In this document: in pieces, positions 50,501 to 60,561 of the stretch
Numbering within the stretch: the stretch's first letter is position 1
Layout: each line of letters starts with the position of its first letter
DNA from: Daphnia carinata
Lineage: Eukaryota; Arthropoda; Branchiopoda; Diplostraca; Daphniidae
Length of the DNA stretch: 64,000 bases
Direction: 5' to 3'
Assembly (NCBI RefSeq): GCF_022539665.2
Contig: NC_081339.1
Span: forward strand, 3,162,017 to 3,226,016
The notes under the pieces: generated by a model
What the model was told of the DNA's origin: nothing
Seen by the model: only the letters and a program-made list of their open reading frames with translations
Databases searched by the model: none
Program-made: the position numbers and the translations under genes

Positions 50501-53500
50501 TTTTATATTTATGATTTTTTTATTTTTCCCCATTGATCGGGACGTGGGGGCCTGTCGACGCGCGAGACAAAAGACGCTCCCCACTTTTTATTTTCTTCTG
50601 TATTCCTGAACGACGACCGCCGACGCTTATTCGTTCTGTTGTTCTGCAGCGCGTTTGTTAAAAGTTATGGGATCGCTCACCCTTCGCAAAAGAAGAATCG
50701 GCCCTATTTTTGTGTCAGAAAATCTTTTCTCATCGCGCACAACGGATGCGAACCGTTTGATTTCATCGGTAGCTAATAAAGCCAGCGCTTAATCCGTACA
50801 CGAAATTATATACGACATATAATAAAAAATGGCCGTTTTTTTTTCTTACCTGGTCAAACAGCTGGCGCCATTTCTGCGAGAGAAAAAAAAGAAAGAATAA
50901 AAGAAATAGATTAGCATCAATTAGCAAGTTGTTTGGCCATTCGTCAAAACTGCAAAAACCGCCAACGAAAGTGACTAAACATGGAACAACAAAGCATCGT
51001 TCCGATATGACAATAGGCAATCATTTAAGAAAACATGAAACGCAAATATGCGAGTTACGCGGAATGGGGACCCATTACAGCAGCTTTAACAAAATGTTAC
51101 GCCACTATTTCTTTTTTTCGGAGAAGTTCTTTCCCAAATATGAGCCTGAGAAAATTGAAAAAAGGAGGAAAAAAAAACAAGAAAAACTTGGGAAAGAAAA
51201 ATTTGAATGCCGAAACGGATGGCAAAGATGGAATGTGTCTCGTTATATTTGTACACTCTAGTGACGAGGTCGTATGTATTTTTTTTTGTTGTTATCTTCG
51301 ATGTTCTTCGGGTCGGTCAAAAGGACGGAGTATCACACGAGAAGAGCAAAAAAGAAGGAAAAATTGTTAAAAATAGGAGGTAAAACGTATGGCCAGAGCT
51401 TATGGTATAAAGGGAAGACTAAAGAGTCAACAAAAAAAGAATTTCAAAGCGTGATAGTATTCCGCCGCAGCGGCAAAAAAAAAAACAAAAAAAACAAGGA
51501 GGGCTATAAAGAAGCTTCTCTATAGGAAAGTAAGCAGCTACCATGATACCGATAAGGAACCTTGGCGGTCATTCATCACGAGCTCGTATGCTGGATAGTG
51601 ACTAGCTTGTCACTAATTTGTCCACTTCGTCAGCTCGCCAAGTCATTTTTTCTTTTGTCTCCCCCCATTTCTTGCGTGTGTTGGTATGTTTTGAAAATGG
51701 TGGGAGAGTCAGGGACTCTTAGAACCCCCGATGGAGACCAAAAAAAAAAAAAAAAAAAAAAAATTAATGAAAATAAAAAAAAAAGAAGGAACGGGATAGG
51801 TCATCTGTCAATCTGGGAAAAAGGAAAGAAAACGGGTCGCGCATTCCGGACGGGCCGACATTTTCCCATGGAATATCAAAAAAGAAAAGAAATAAAATAC
51901 AAGGAGGACAATTCTCGGGACTGAAAAGACAGCGCGACATACTCCTCCTATATGGGAGCCACAGAGAACTTTTGCTACCGCTAACTACTACCGACTAAGA
52001 CTTACGTGAAAAATAAACCAAAAAAGAAAACAAGACAGGGGAATTACATAAGAATGAAAAGTAAGGACGAAAGAAAAAAAAAAATGAGCGACCCAGAAAA
52101 ATTCTTTGCCTCATGAGAAAATGAAAGATTCAAAAGTTTTTTAAGGAACGAGACAGAAAGAGGGGGGGGGGGATTCTCGTGAATGTGTGTTTTCCTTTTA
52201 AGAAAAAGAAGGGAATGTCGCCCATCAGCAATGTGTGCGTGACAGCTCATCAAATTCTTTCGAGATCGAAATGTACAGATAAATTAGAGTCGCTATTTGG
52301 GGTTTTAGGTAGTTTCGCCCTGATAGTTGTGTTTTCACCGCTAGATGTCCGAAGTTGTCATGTGTCGTATCTAATCGCTAGATGGCGTTACGCGCTGGAG
52401 AAAACATTTTGCAAAACAAAGAAAAAGAAAAATTGACTGAACACGAACAAAGCTCCGTTAAATCATCCATTCATAAACAGGCCACAGCTGTTTCCATGTC
52501 TGAGAAACGTCTGAATAAATCATCAAATCCCTATTGAAACCGAGCAAAATCTCATTTTAAAGGAACCATTTATTTTTGCTTGTGTTCTTTACTTTTTTTT
52601 TTTTTCGCCCTTTCGCTTCCGTCCTGTTTTCTCCGCACATATTCCGAGAAAGAAAAACAATGTCGTTCGGTCTAAATCGCTGTAAAATTCATCGTAAATG
52701 TTGCACAACAAAAGATAGTCTTAGGTAGACAGAAAAAAAAGAAGCTTGAAAACAGTAAATAGGAAGGGCGTGTGGTGTGTGTCAGCGTTGCCTAATGGAC
52801 CGGAGAAAAAAAAAAAATGAGGATCGAAGGAGCGAATGACGGATGAAAAAAAACTGAGAGTGGATTTTCCTTGTTCAAGACCATGATATAAAAAAAAAAA
52901 GGAGGCGATTTAGAGCGCTGTATGCGTGTGCGGTCGGAGTTCACGCCGACCATTCCCTTATTTATATCTTTTATGTGAATGTCTCGCTGAGAAACGACCA
53001 GAGGAGGGGCGGACGCATTGTTACGGGACAACAAACAGCTTGTTATTTATCTCGACCGACGCCCAGCAGCCAAACAGAAAAGAGTCCCAAGAAAATGACG
53101 GTGCGGAATTTTTTTAAACCTCTAACGACAGAACCATCCACACCCCACACCCCCGTTGAAGCAAAGCACATCATCGCACAAGTTAAAAAAAAAAAATAGA
53201 CGTCTATACGATCGATGAGAGTATAAAATGAAAATTAACTTACGTCAGTTAATAGTTGCCTTTTCTGTTCGTACTCGTCGTCATCTTCATCATCGTCTGA
53301 TGTAAGCACCGAAATGGCTTCGAGCTGTTGGGCTCCGTAACGGCTGATCCTTCGGTTATTGGTGGCCGTTAACGATGAGCGGTGCTCCGGTGAAGCGATC
53401 AGAGTAGCCGCGTCATTGGTAGTCGACACGGAGCCAGGAGATGATGGCATATCGTACGAGACGGGCGTTTCAACCACCACCATTCTGCCTTCCGCATCTT

Positions 53501-53558
53501 CTTCGCCATCCGTTAAGATCCTTCGATTGTTGGGCCGTATCGGCCACGACAGACGCAT
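30923..53558 (-). CDS. EF-hand rhomboid intramembrane serine protease (RHBDL1/3-like)
   Basis: Cleaves membrane proteins within the lipid bilayer; fly relatives release EGF-type ligands. Ten exons: 53244-53558, 50850-50873, 47876-48133, 36660-36772, 35924-36041, 31806-31948, 31615-31727, 31436-31536, 31265-31319, and 30923 to about 31176; about 497 aa. In order: an acidic N-terminus, a degenerate EF-hand pair ([35 protein letters not shown]), the CCPPP motif before helix 1, the L1-loop motif [26 protein letters not shown] with the catalytic Ser, and [12 protein letters not shown] with the catalytic His. Both catalytic residues are present. The start has good context and an in-frame stop upstream. 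Phases match everywhere except at the exon 9/10 join, where the only AG acceptor (31173-31174) is one base out of frame. Confidence 0.93.
33103..33149 (+). repeat. Poly-G run of 47 bases
   Basis: Uninterrupted G from 33103 to 33149 inside a rhomboid intron, preceded by A and T runs. On the rhomboid transcript strand it is poly-C. Long runs like this can be inflated or shortened by replication and sequencing, so the exact length is uncertain. Confidence 0.95.
36773..47875. other. Rhomboid intron 3 (about 11 kb), simple-sequence rich
   Basis: No exon of another gene is supported. Long open frames here (for example minus 41891-42733 and plus 38594-39280) are driven by homopolymers and dinucleotide tracts. 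An 11-bp inverted repeat (44750-44760 with 44780-44790) abuts a TGACGTCA palindrome at 44787-44794. Confidence 0.5.
38795..38847 (+). repeat. (CA)n microsatellite, about 50 bp
   Basis: A pure CA tract of roughly 24 units inside a rhomboid intron, the longest of many CA/GT tracts between 15 and 56 kb. Confidence 0.9.
50040..50047. promoter_or_regulatory. Palindromic CRE-type site TGACGTCA
   Basis: A full 8-bp CREB/ATF palindrome in a rhomboid intron. Others lie at 17936-17943 and 44787-44794. About one is expected by chance in 64 kb of even composition. Confidence 0.25.
50850..50873 (-). other. 24-nt microexon of the rhomboid gene
   Basis: Exactly eight codons, KWRQLFDQ, lie between a CTCTCGCAG acceptor and a GTAAGA donor. 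Together with the next exon (FDPEGFGEI) it rebuilds the start of the first EF-hand, matching the layout in vertebrate RHBDL3 (WKVLFDQFDP). The introns on either side are about 2.4 and 2.7 kb. Confidence 0.93.
52338..52387 (+). promoter_or_regulatory. Pair of CTCF-like motifs in rhomboid intron 1
   Basis: CCGCTAGATGTCC at 52338-52350 and TCGCTAGATGGCG at 52375-52387 lie 37 bp apart in the same orientation. Together with the pair at 30841-30893 they bracket most of the rhomboid gene. Confidence 0.45.
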
Positions 53559-55981
53559 GGCGCTCTTTCTTTACCCCACTTCCTCTTGCTATAAAGAGAA
53601 AAGAAAATAATCAAAATCAATTGAGATGGTCCCTCCGAAAATAATTTCCCTCAATCAACAATGCATCATATCAGACGGGAAGCTGTTACGTTTAGCTCTC
53701 TCTCTTATGTTCCCTACAGAATATAGAGAGACTCTGCCTATAACCCGATAAACACGAGTAGACAAAAATGGCTGCCAAAAAGATACACAAGAAAAAAAGC
53801 TCGTTTGAGCAAACACACTGTGTCTCGCATATACAGTACAAACAGGCACATACACGTAGTATATTTACTGAAGAAATGAGATTATATGCCCCGCATGAAA
53901 GTATCCAATATCTTCTCCCCCCTCTATAACTCGTTTTTTGTTTTTCCCTTTTTGATATGCTTCAATATCTATGATATTTGTTTTTATTATTATTAAATAG
54001 AATCCCCAGTAGGCAATCGGCTTTCACGCAACACGGCATTCTCCTTCAACGCAGATAGCATACTTAACGAAAAGAGAGGAAAGAAAAACTTGTTTCAAGT
54101 TGTGTTTTCGCCCAGCCCTTTTTCTAATGGAGCGCAACTCGACTGTGACTAAAGCTCATCAAAGGTTTGATTGCTATTACCCTGACGACATCGTGTGGAT
54201 CTTTCACCCTATGTACACAACTGTCTCTTGGCTACTTTACGAAATTAAATCGATACACAGAACCTTTTGGGACTCGGAAACACATTAACTGTATGCACGT
54301 TAACTGTCGATCGTTTCCTCGCATTGCCTTAACTCGTTTTTTCGTGACAAACTGTTCGGGTACCCGGAGAGCCTGCAAGGAAGGGGGGGGGATTCCGGGA
54401 CGGTTACGTAAACACCCAGAGGCAATTTTGTTTTTGTTTTACAGGTGAAAAGTCTTTTGTATGCTTTTTTTTTAACGCCCCCCGAGCTGTTTTTTTTTTA
54501 ATACACAAAATTTTTAAAGGCTGGAGGGAAAAATATCGAATTTGGCGTGTTTCAACGGTAGCTATCGATTGATAAAGGAAGCCTCCTGATAGGCAGCAAT
54601 TCAATTAGAAGTTCAAGCGCCTCAGCCATTAAGCGCCTTAAGGCGACATTTGAACAACTTCTCCGTGTTTATTATGCATGTATTCTATTATTTATACACT
54701 ACTTTTTTTTAGTCGAGGGTTGTCGTTTGAAAATAGAATCACTAATACATGGACCACAAGAGCCAAACTCTTGAAAAGTCGTCCAACGAAGGGGAAAAAA
54801 AAAACGAGAAAAATAAATGCAATCACGTTTTTTTTTTACAAAAATCGATTGGGATCTAAAACGTGTGTTTCCTATTGCGACATCATTAAACCGAAAAGAA
54901 CTTGTGGCGAAGAAGATTGAGTGTGCCATTCAAGTGGATGAACGCCACGTTCCACAAACATGGAAGGCCATTAAAAAGAAAACTTGACGAAGTACTAGCA
55001 GCAACAACTAAAAGTTTACGTAGTTAATCAAACGGGCATGTGTAATCAGTCTTAATTAAGCCTCGCTATTCGTGTGCTATGCCACCATAATAGACTGTGC
55101 ACAAATTATACATCAATAGACCGAGTTATTTAGTGGGAAAAAAAAAAAAGAACTTACTTTTGTGTGTGTACGCTGGCGGAAAGGAATTCACTGGTACGAC
55201 TGAAGTAAAAAAGAAACGAAAATGGAGGGAACGGGCATACACACCCGAACTTCCGGTGTAATCAAGTCGACACACACGAGCGATTGTTTCGTTGGCACTC
55301 GACAAAGTTCGTCATCAACGTGCGTGATTCACCACGAGAAGTAAAAAAGAAAAAATTCGAATGAAAAGACTTTAATGGCAGTGAGAGAGAAGGGAAGAAA
55401 AGAAAAAAAGCATGGGGCATCAGACGACGACGTTGCTCGACGCAACCACATGCCACGCCGTCGCAAAACAAACTGAACTGTTGGCGCATGGGAAAGAAGA
55501 ACTTTCCCTCCGATTGTACACACACACACACACACATACACACGCACCAAACGATGGAAACGAAACAAAAATACGAAAAAAGAAAACGACGACGTCCCGC
55601 AGGGCGAACTAGTGAAGCACCTCCTATTTTTCGGCACGTTCAACGTGTGTTTTTGTTATTCGATGGGTTCGTTGACATGAAGCGAGTTCGCCCATTATTG
55701 AAACTTGGACAATGAGCTTCTGCATTGAACATGGGGAAACTTTTTGTTTAAAAAAGTTGATTCGAGTTAGGAGGTATCATCACATATTCACTCGAATACT
55801 CTGGATTACGACCGAGGCACGTGGCAGTCAGGCAACGAAGAACAGCGAACTGAGAGTGGGGGAGGAAAGTTAACCCCCTTCCACCGTCAATTCTAATATT
55901 CCCCCCAACCCCCAATGCCATAGAATTGCATCCCCCTAGCAGAGGGTGACTCATTCGAGATCAATATGAACCCCCTCAAAA
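53559..55981. other. Rhomboid 5' flank and intergenic DNA
   Basis: The rhomboid 5' UTR and promoter should lie just above 53558, but I found no clear TATA or initiator. A 12-bp palindrome CGCCTTAAGGCG is at 54634-54645. The simple-sequence domain fades out by about 55.6 kb. Confidence 0.4.
54127..54288 (+). CDS. Small open reading frame, 53 aa, unrecognised
   Basis: ATGGAGCGC starts MERNSTVTKAH, with an aromatic-rich middle (DDIVWIFHPMYTTVSWLLYEI region) and a TAA stop. Composition is ordinary and not repeat-driven. There is no splice or promoter support, and it lies head-to-head with rhomboid about 570 bp away. It may be chance. Confidence 0.15.
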   Translation: MERNSTVTKAHQRFDCYYPDDIVWIFHPMYTTVSWLLYEIKSIHRTFWDSETH

Positions 55982-56011
55982 TAAATATGGCGGCAAAATC
56001 AGCCATATTTA
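55982..56011. promoter_or_regulatory. Inverted pair of GCCATATT (YY1/Pho-type) sites upstream of RpS9
   Basis: TAAATATGGC (55982-55991) and GCCATATTTA (56002-56011) form a perfect 10-bp inverted repeat. Each arm holds GCCAT, the core bound by YY1/Pleiohomeotic. It lies about 330 bp upstream of the RpS9 transcription start. Confidence 0.3.
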
Positions 56012-56334
56012 AGAATTCACGAGAAACATTGGTTAGATCCATTGATGCAAGTTTTGTTGTAATTTTATCGCTAACTTTGAGAGTGTGCATCGGACCCAAC
56101 AAAGTTTTGCGTTTGTTACGAAGTTCGGAAGCTCAGATAAGCTGTAAAAAGTTACTTTCAATTAAACTTGTAAGTATTAAGTTTGCAAACTTTTACCTAT
56201 CGTTTTCCATCACAATTTTCGGAACTCTTGCAATGCTGTATTTTGTATCAAATCGCGCGCGTTTAGCAAGACGAGGCTTTGTCAACGTCTATAAGAAGAG
56301 GTACCCCATATTCTAACCATCTATTCGGCCACAC

Positions 56335-56369
56335 TCTCTTTGGCCGCCGTCGCTGCTGCAGCTTGCTTG
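56335..56369 (+). promoter_or_regulatory. RpS9 pyrimidine (TOP/TCT) start and non-coding exon 1
   Basis: The CTCTCTTTGG tract at 56333-56342 fits the TCT initiator and 5' TOP typical of ribosomal protein genes. The non-coding exon then runs to a consensus GTAAGT donor at 56370. Intron 1 (56370-56732) ends in TTTATCTGTGCAG, 14 bases before the ATG. Confidence 0.75.
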
Positions 56370-56746
56370 GTAAGTTGTTGTAATATTTTTAATGAAAGTT
56401 TAATGATTTATTAAAGCGTAAGCAGCAAATTTATTTCGGACAAAAAGCATTGATCACCATGTCTAAGTAGAATTCAAAAATAATAAGGGGATCGAAAAGA
56501 TGCGTTGGATGTGAATGGATTTTGCATACCGGCCCGGGCATGCCTCTGTTCCATTTTTGACTACTCTCGGTTAAATAGAGACTGTCAATGGAATGTGGCT
56601 AAATTAATTGCCAGTTTTAATCCCAGGAATCTTGTTGTAGATTGACCTGATTCGTGACTAGGCGATAATGAAATTTTTAACTCAGTGTAACTGATTCACG
56701 AGTACTAAATCTTCATTTCTTTATCTGTGCAGGCTGATTAGTCAAA

Positions 56747-57932
56747 ATGGTGAACCACCGTGCTCCTTTGGTACAGCGAAAGGTGTGCGTCGCTCCCCGA
56801 CGCCCCTTTGAGAAAGCTCGTTTGGATCAAGAGCTCAAATTGATTGGTGAATATGGTCTTCGCAACAAGCGAGAGGTCTGGAGGGTCAAGTACACCCTGG
56901 CCAAGATCCGTAAGGCTGCCCGAGAGTTGCTTACTCTCGATGAGAAAGATGGCAAACGTCTGTTTGAAGGTAATGACATAGTTGTGGAATATTTTTTAAG
57001 GCATGCTGATTAGAGCATGGTAGTTGTTGTAGGCTATTCATTGCTAAATAGAACTAATTTGCATGATGCACTTTATCTGACACTTCTTGGCTGAGACCTG
57101 ATGCCAAACTTACATGAGTAAATGACTGAAAAAATTAGTTCAATGATGAACCCTATTCTGTGTTCATTGAATACATGGAGTTATTAATCTTGTAACCATT
57201 GTTATGTAGGTAACGCCCTTCTGCGCCGCTTGGTACGCATCGGCGTTTTGGATGAGAGCCGCATGAAGCTCGATTACGTGCTCAGCTTGAAGGTGGAGGA
57301 CTTTTTGGAGCGCCGCCTGCAGACCCAAGTTTTCAAACTCGGTCTAGCTAAATCGATCCACCACGCTCGCGTTCTCATTCGCCAGCGACACATTCGGTAT
57401 TGAACAATTCCCGTTCAGATAGCGTTATGAAACAAGTGGCTCGATGCGCCAGAGGATGGAAGATGATCCATTGGATGTCTTGTGGGCCACTGGTTTGTTG
57501 CTAGCAACAATCCACGCCTAGTGAATAGCTGTCGTGAAGCTATTACGCGTTACGTGAAGTGGAAATTATCCACATTGAAGCTCACGTGATTTTCTTTCTA
57601 AGGCCACTGGAGTTGTTGTTCGCAGCGCTCCACGCCTGATGTCTAGTTCTGGGTAGACACTTACGGCTCGGTGGGCATACTTGAATTAAACCATTTGTTT
57701 CTCCACCTAAAAGAATCATACGTTACATGTAACTTATGCTTGTTTTCTTCTTTGTAGCGTTCGTAAGCAGTTGGTGAATATTCCCAGCTTCATCGTTCGG
57801 TTGGATTCCCAGAAACACATCGATTTTGCTCTTCGTTCACCGTTCGGTGGCGGCCGTGCTGGTCGTGTCAAGAGGAAGAATTTGAAGAAGGGCACGGATG
57901 GTGGTGATGGCGGAGAAGAAGATGACGAGTAG
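56747..57932 (+). CDS. RpS9: 40S ribosomal protein S9 (uS4)
   Basis: Component of the small ribosomal subunit that binds 18S rRNA during assembly and helps decoding accuracy. Coding exons 56747-56969, 57210-57396 and 57758-57932 join in phase to 585 nt, 194 aa, the usual eukaryotic S9 length. The N-terminus ([20 protein letters not shown]) and the S4-type RNA-binding segment ([20 protein letters not shown], then [13 protein letters not shown]) are plainly recognisable. The C-terminus is the usual basic stretch followed by an acidic tail (EEDDE). Intron 2 carries a box C/D snoRNA, a common arrangement in ribosomal protein genes. Confidence 0.98.
57052..57140 (+). ncRNA. Box C/D snoRNA in RpS9 intron 2
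   Basis: A perfect 9-bp terminal stem (AACTAATTT at 57052-57060 with AAATTAGTT at 57132-57140) brings together a C box, ATGATGC (57063-57069, one change from RTGATGA), and a D box, CTGA (57126-57129). Internal CTGA (57091-57094, another at 57077-57080) and TGATG (57099-57103) serve as D' and C'. Box C/D snoRNAs guide 2'-O-methylation; the guide for the D box is the stretch just upstream (57105-57125). The target is unknown to me. Confidence 0.75.
57397..57757 (+). other. RpS9 intron 3 with a duplicated hairpin-like motif
   Basis: Two related segments, starting GGCCACTGG at about 57484 and about 57602, share GGCCACTGG, then TTGTTG, then CCACGCCT. The first contains a perfect hairpin, TTGTTGC TA GCAACAA. 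They may be a duplicated small-RNA unit (an H/ACA type was considered), but I found no clean H and ACA boxes. Confidence 0.35.
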
Positions 57933-58249
57933 GCTATTCGCCCCAATCTTGATTCGAGCCCTCTATTGTGTTAACAACAAATACAATGTTGTGCGCGAAG
58001 ACAGTTTTTCCCTGCGTTACTTTTTCTTTTGTGAGTCCCGGCGATGAAAGGAATGGACATGAAAGACTCGTGTTCATTGGCAGATTAGTTACAGTAATTG
58101 TTATGTCGAGTCACTGGGCAACGGAAACAATAAGTCACCAAGTTATAACTTATTGCAATGTAAGTCGCTTCAAAAGTAAAGGAAACTTTACATTGCATAA
58201 AGTGAACTGAAAATGGAAGATGCAAATGTTACACATACATACTTTCATA

Positions 58250-59124
58250 CGTTCAGCGAGCGCTAAAGAGTATGGTTATAAATTTGGCGTAATGTACCCG
58301 GGAGTCTGTTGTGTTGTGTAAGAAGATGGAGAATAATTGTGTAGTAACTGGGGGTTCAATTATAGTACTGCAGTAACGAAAGTTGATTTATACAGTACGG
58401 TGTTCACTATAAGTTAGAGCTACGTGGTACTTTTGGTATCTCTGTGTTGGTGTAGTACGGATCGATAATAAATCTCGGGGCAAAACTCCTCGGGTACGGA
58501 AGATAAGCTTAGTGTAACGTGAAGTATACCAGTGCCTTAGTACCATACAATTCTAAGCCTCGATGTAGTAGATGGGACTTGCGTATGTTGTGGGGTAGTA
58601 AACTGGAGCCTCGGCATATTACTTGGAGCAGGAATATATTTAGGGGCTTCAGTGTAATACGTTGGAACGGAGTGTGTGCTGGTATAACAGTATTCGGCAA
58701 TTAAAGTCGTGTAGTACTTGAGTGAATGAGTGTAGTAGCCGGGAGCAGTATCTGCGGTGTAATACAGGGGCGCCTTGGCGGTGTAGTAAGAGCGAGCATC
58801 ATACAAAGGGCATTGGGTGTTGTAGTTATGTAATATACAGAAAAGGACGGACCATCAGTACTCTCTTGCTTGAAGCGGTAGCCTCCAACAGCAGCATGAC
58901 GACGTAGTCACATAAAGATAAACAAATTAAACAGTTAGATAAATGATTCGCACAATAGACTATTTTGAAAAATATGGAAATCAGTTAAGTTTTTAAAAAA
59001 AGGGAGCGATTTCCTCTTACCCACGACTGCAAGCTGAAGATACCAGAACCAGAAGAAGATGGAGTCCGTTGGAAGGCACCAACACAACTGGTTTCCTTCC
59101 GCTTTATACGTTCGGTTTTATAGC
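58250..59124 (-). pseudogene. Decayed copy of the Tyr/Thr repeat gene, head-to-head with the active copy
   Basis: The minus strand carries YYT-repeat coding sequence (for example ARSYYTAKAPLYYTADTAP at about 58800-58740) related to the gene at 60562. It keeps a TATA box (GCTATAAAACC, 59114-59124) and a donor context GTGG|GTAAG (59021-59024) where the active gene has ATGG|GTAAG, so the start codon is lost. The acceptor AG before the second exon is gone, and CATGCTGCTGTTG is still recognisable at about 58899. Stops and frameshifts interrupt the repeats. Degenerate YYT sequence continues to about 58250. Confidence 0.8.
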
Positions 59125-59392
59125 ACCTACTGTCACCCTGATTTATCGCTTTAGCCCAATGGCAACAAGAAGTTGAACATTTTTGAATATCCAATATTCT
59201 TACCCCACCTCTGTTATACTGCATAGTGTAGGGAATATCCTCTCAGGCTGCGTTTCCACCGCTAACGGGGGATTTCCAATTGAAAATATCAAATAATATC
59301 AATGCTCAAAATTTGGTGTTAACAGCTATAATTTCATTGTTCGTGCAATATCCATTTAATTGTGAAAAAATAAAATAAAAAGGTTGCGCTAA

Positions 59393-59808
59393 GCACTTTA
59401 CTGACATACTAGTAACCTCCAGACCTGCCCGGATGGACTGAATCGTATAGTACAGCTATTGATTCAACCCATCGTGACATCAGCTGATAGCTCTTACATC
59501 TCTATTCAGTTTTGCATTGGAATGGTGGGCCAATCCCATACCAACGCTTGACGTTTCGAGTTGGTAATTGCTTACAGACTCTTGGTTACTAGTATTCCCA
59601 TCATGGGGAGGGTGCCATACCCAGTCATTTCAAGTGCCGCTACTATTGGATGTTCACGCAACTATTATATACCGTGAATTACGACCCCAAACCTTGTTGT
59701 TAACACAAGCGGGCATTTTTCGTCAAAAAACAACTCTCATTTAAATTCGACGAAACTATTGTACAATGTAATAAATGAACTGTATCCACAAAATACTGAT
59801 AAATAACA
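59393..59808. repeat. Direct repeat A (upstream copy of a roughly 400-bp block)
   Basis: Shares, in order, GTAACCTCCAGA, GTGACATCAGCTGATAGCT, CATACCAACGCTTGACGTTTC, CAGACTCTTGGTTACTA and AATAAATGAAC-type strings with 62901-63284, at a constant offset of about 3.5 kb and in the same orientation. In this copy the minus-strand frame present in repeat B is broken by several stops. Confidence 0.85.
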
Positions 59809-60222
59809 TCCAAGGTAATTATAAAACAAAAAATTGAATCAACTGCTTTAATTTTCGACTTATGTTCAAGCACTATATGGGGTATGGCATCATTATCAAG
59901 CCAGCACGAAGAGAACGCCTTTAATGACATGCAAGAATCCTCTATATCTCCTGGCGGCCAATGCTAGCACTAATAAGGTAATGCATCCGCTAAGGGTTAT
60001 ATGAGGCGAGGGCCCAAATAATAATCATCGTGTTCAATTTATAATTAGATTTCAATATTTAGATTTGCATTTACCCCTAAGCATTACACATTGTCCGATA
60101 TCATCCTACCATTCAATCAACTACCCGTTGTAAAAGGAACTAATGTGGGGTCCTTGTTGCTTATTCGTGACAATTATTGCCACTTCTAAAATTCCAGTTA
60201 GAGCTTGATAACATTGCTGTGG

Positions 60223-60304
60223 TATAAAAGGACACATCCTTTTTTTAAACCATCATAACGTTTTGAGTGAAAACGTAAGAGAAGAAAATGCGCGGCTTTA
60301 AACC
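60223..60304 (+). promoter_or_regulatory. Orphan TATA box and short exon-like start
   Basis: TATAAAAG (60223-60230) is followed 57 bp later by ATGCGCGGCTTTAAACC and a consensus GTAAGT donor (60288-60304). Its phase does not fit the active gene's second exon (the join would create a stop), so it is not an alternative start. It may be the remnant of another tandem copy. Confidence 0.35.
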
Positions 60305-60441
60305 GTAAGTGCCAACAGCCAAAGGGGAAGAGAATGTCATACGGTATGCGAACACGTCATAAAGGTGGGGTAAGAATAATATTGCCCTTGTAATGATCAA
60401 TGCCATAGGCTAGCGACGTGCATTAGGGGGAAACAAATTCA

Positions 60442-60476
60442 TATAAAACGAGGACAAAGCGAAGTTTAGAATCAGT
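60442..60476 (+). promoter_or_regulatory. Core promoter of the Tyr/Thr repeat gene
   Basis: A TATAAAA box (60442-60448) lies about 31 bp upstream of an arthropod initiator TCAGT (60472-60476), the classical spacing. The 5' UTR then runs about 88 bp to the ATG. Confidence 0.75.
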
Positions 60477-60561
60477 CGAGTGGACTCATCGATCAGCAAC
60501 AGTGGTACAGAAAGTTTTGTTGTCAACTCGTACTTTACCGAATCAACTTTTATCTACTATC

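Noticed and set aside
55966-56316. 116-codon plus-strand frame directly upstream of RpS9
   Set aside because: It overlaps the RpS9 promoter region and is contradicted by a similar-length minus frame; no family resemblance.
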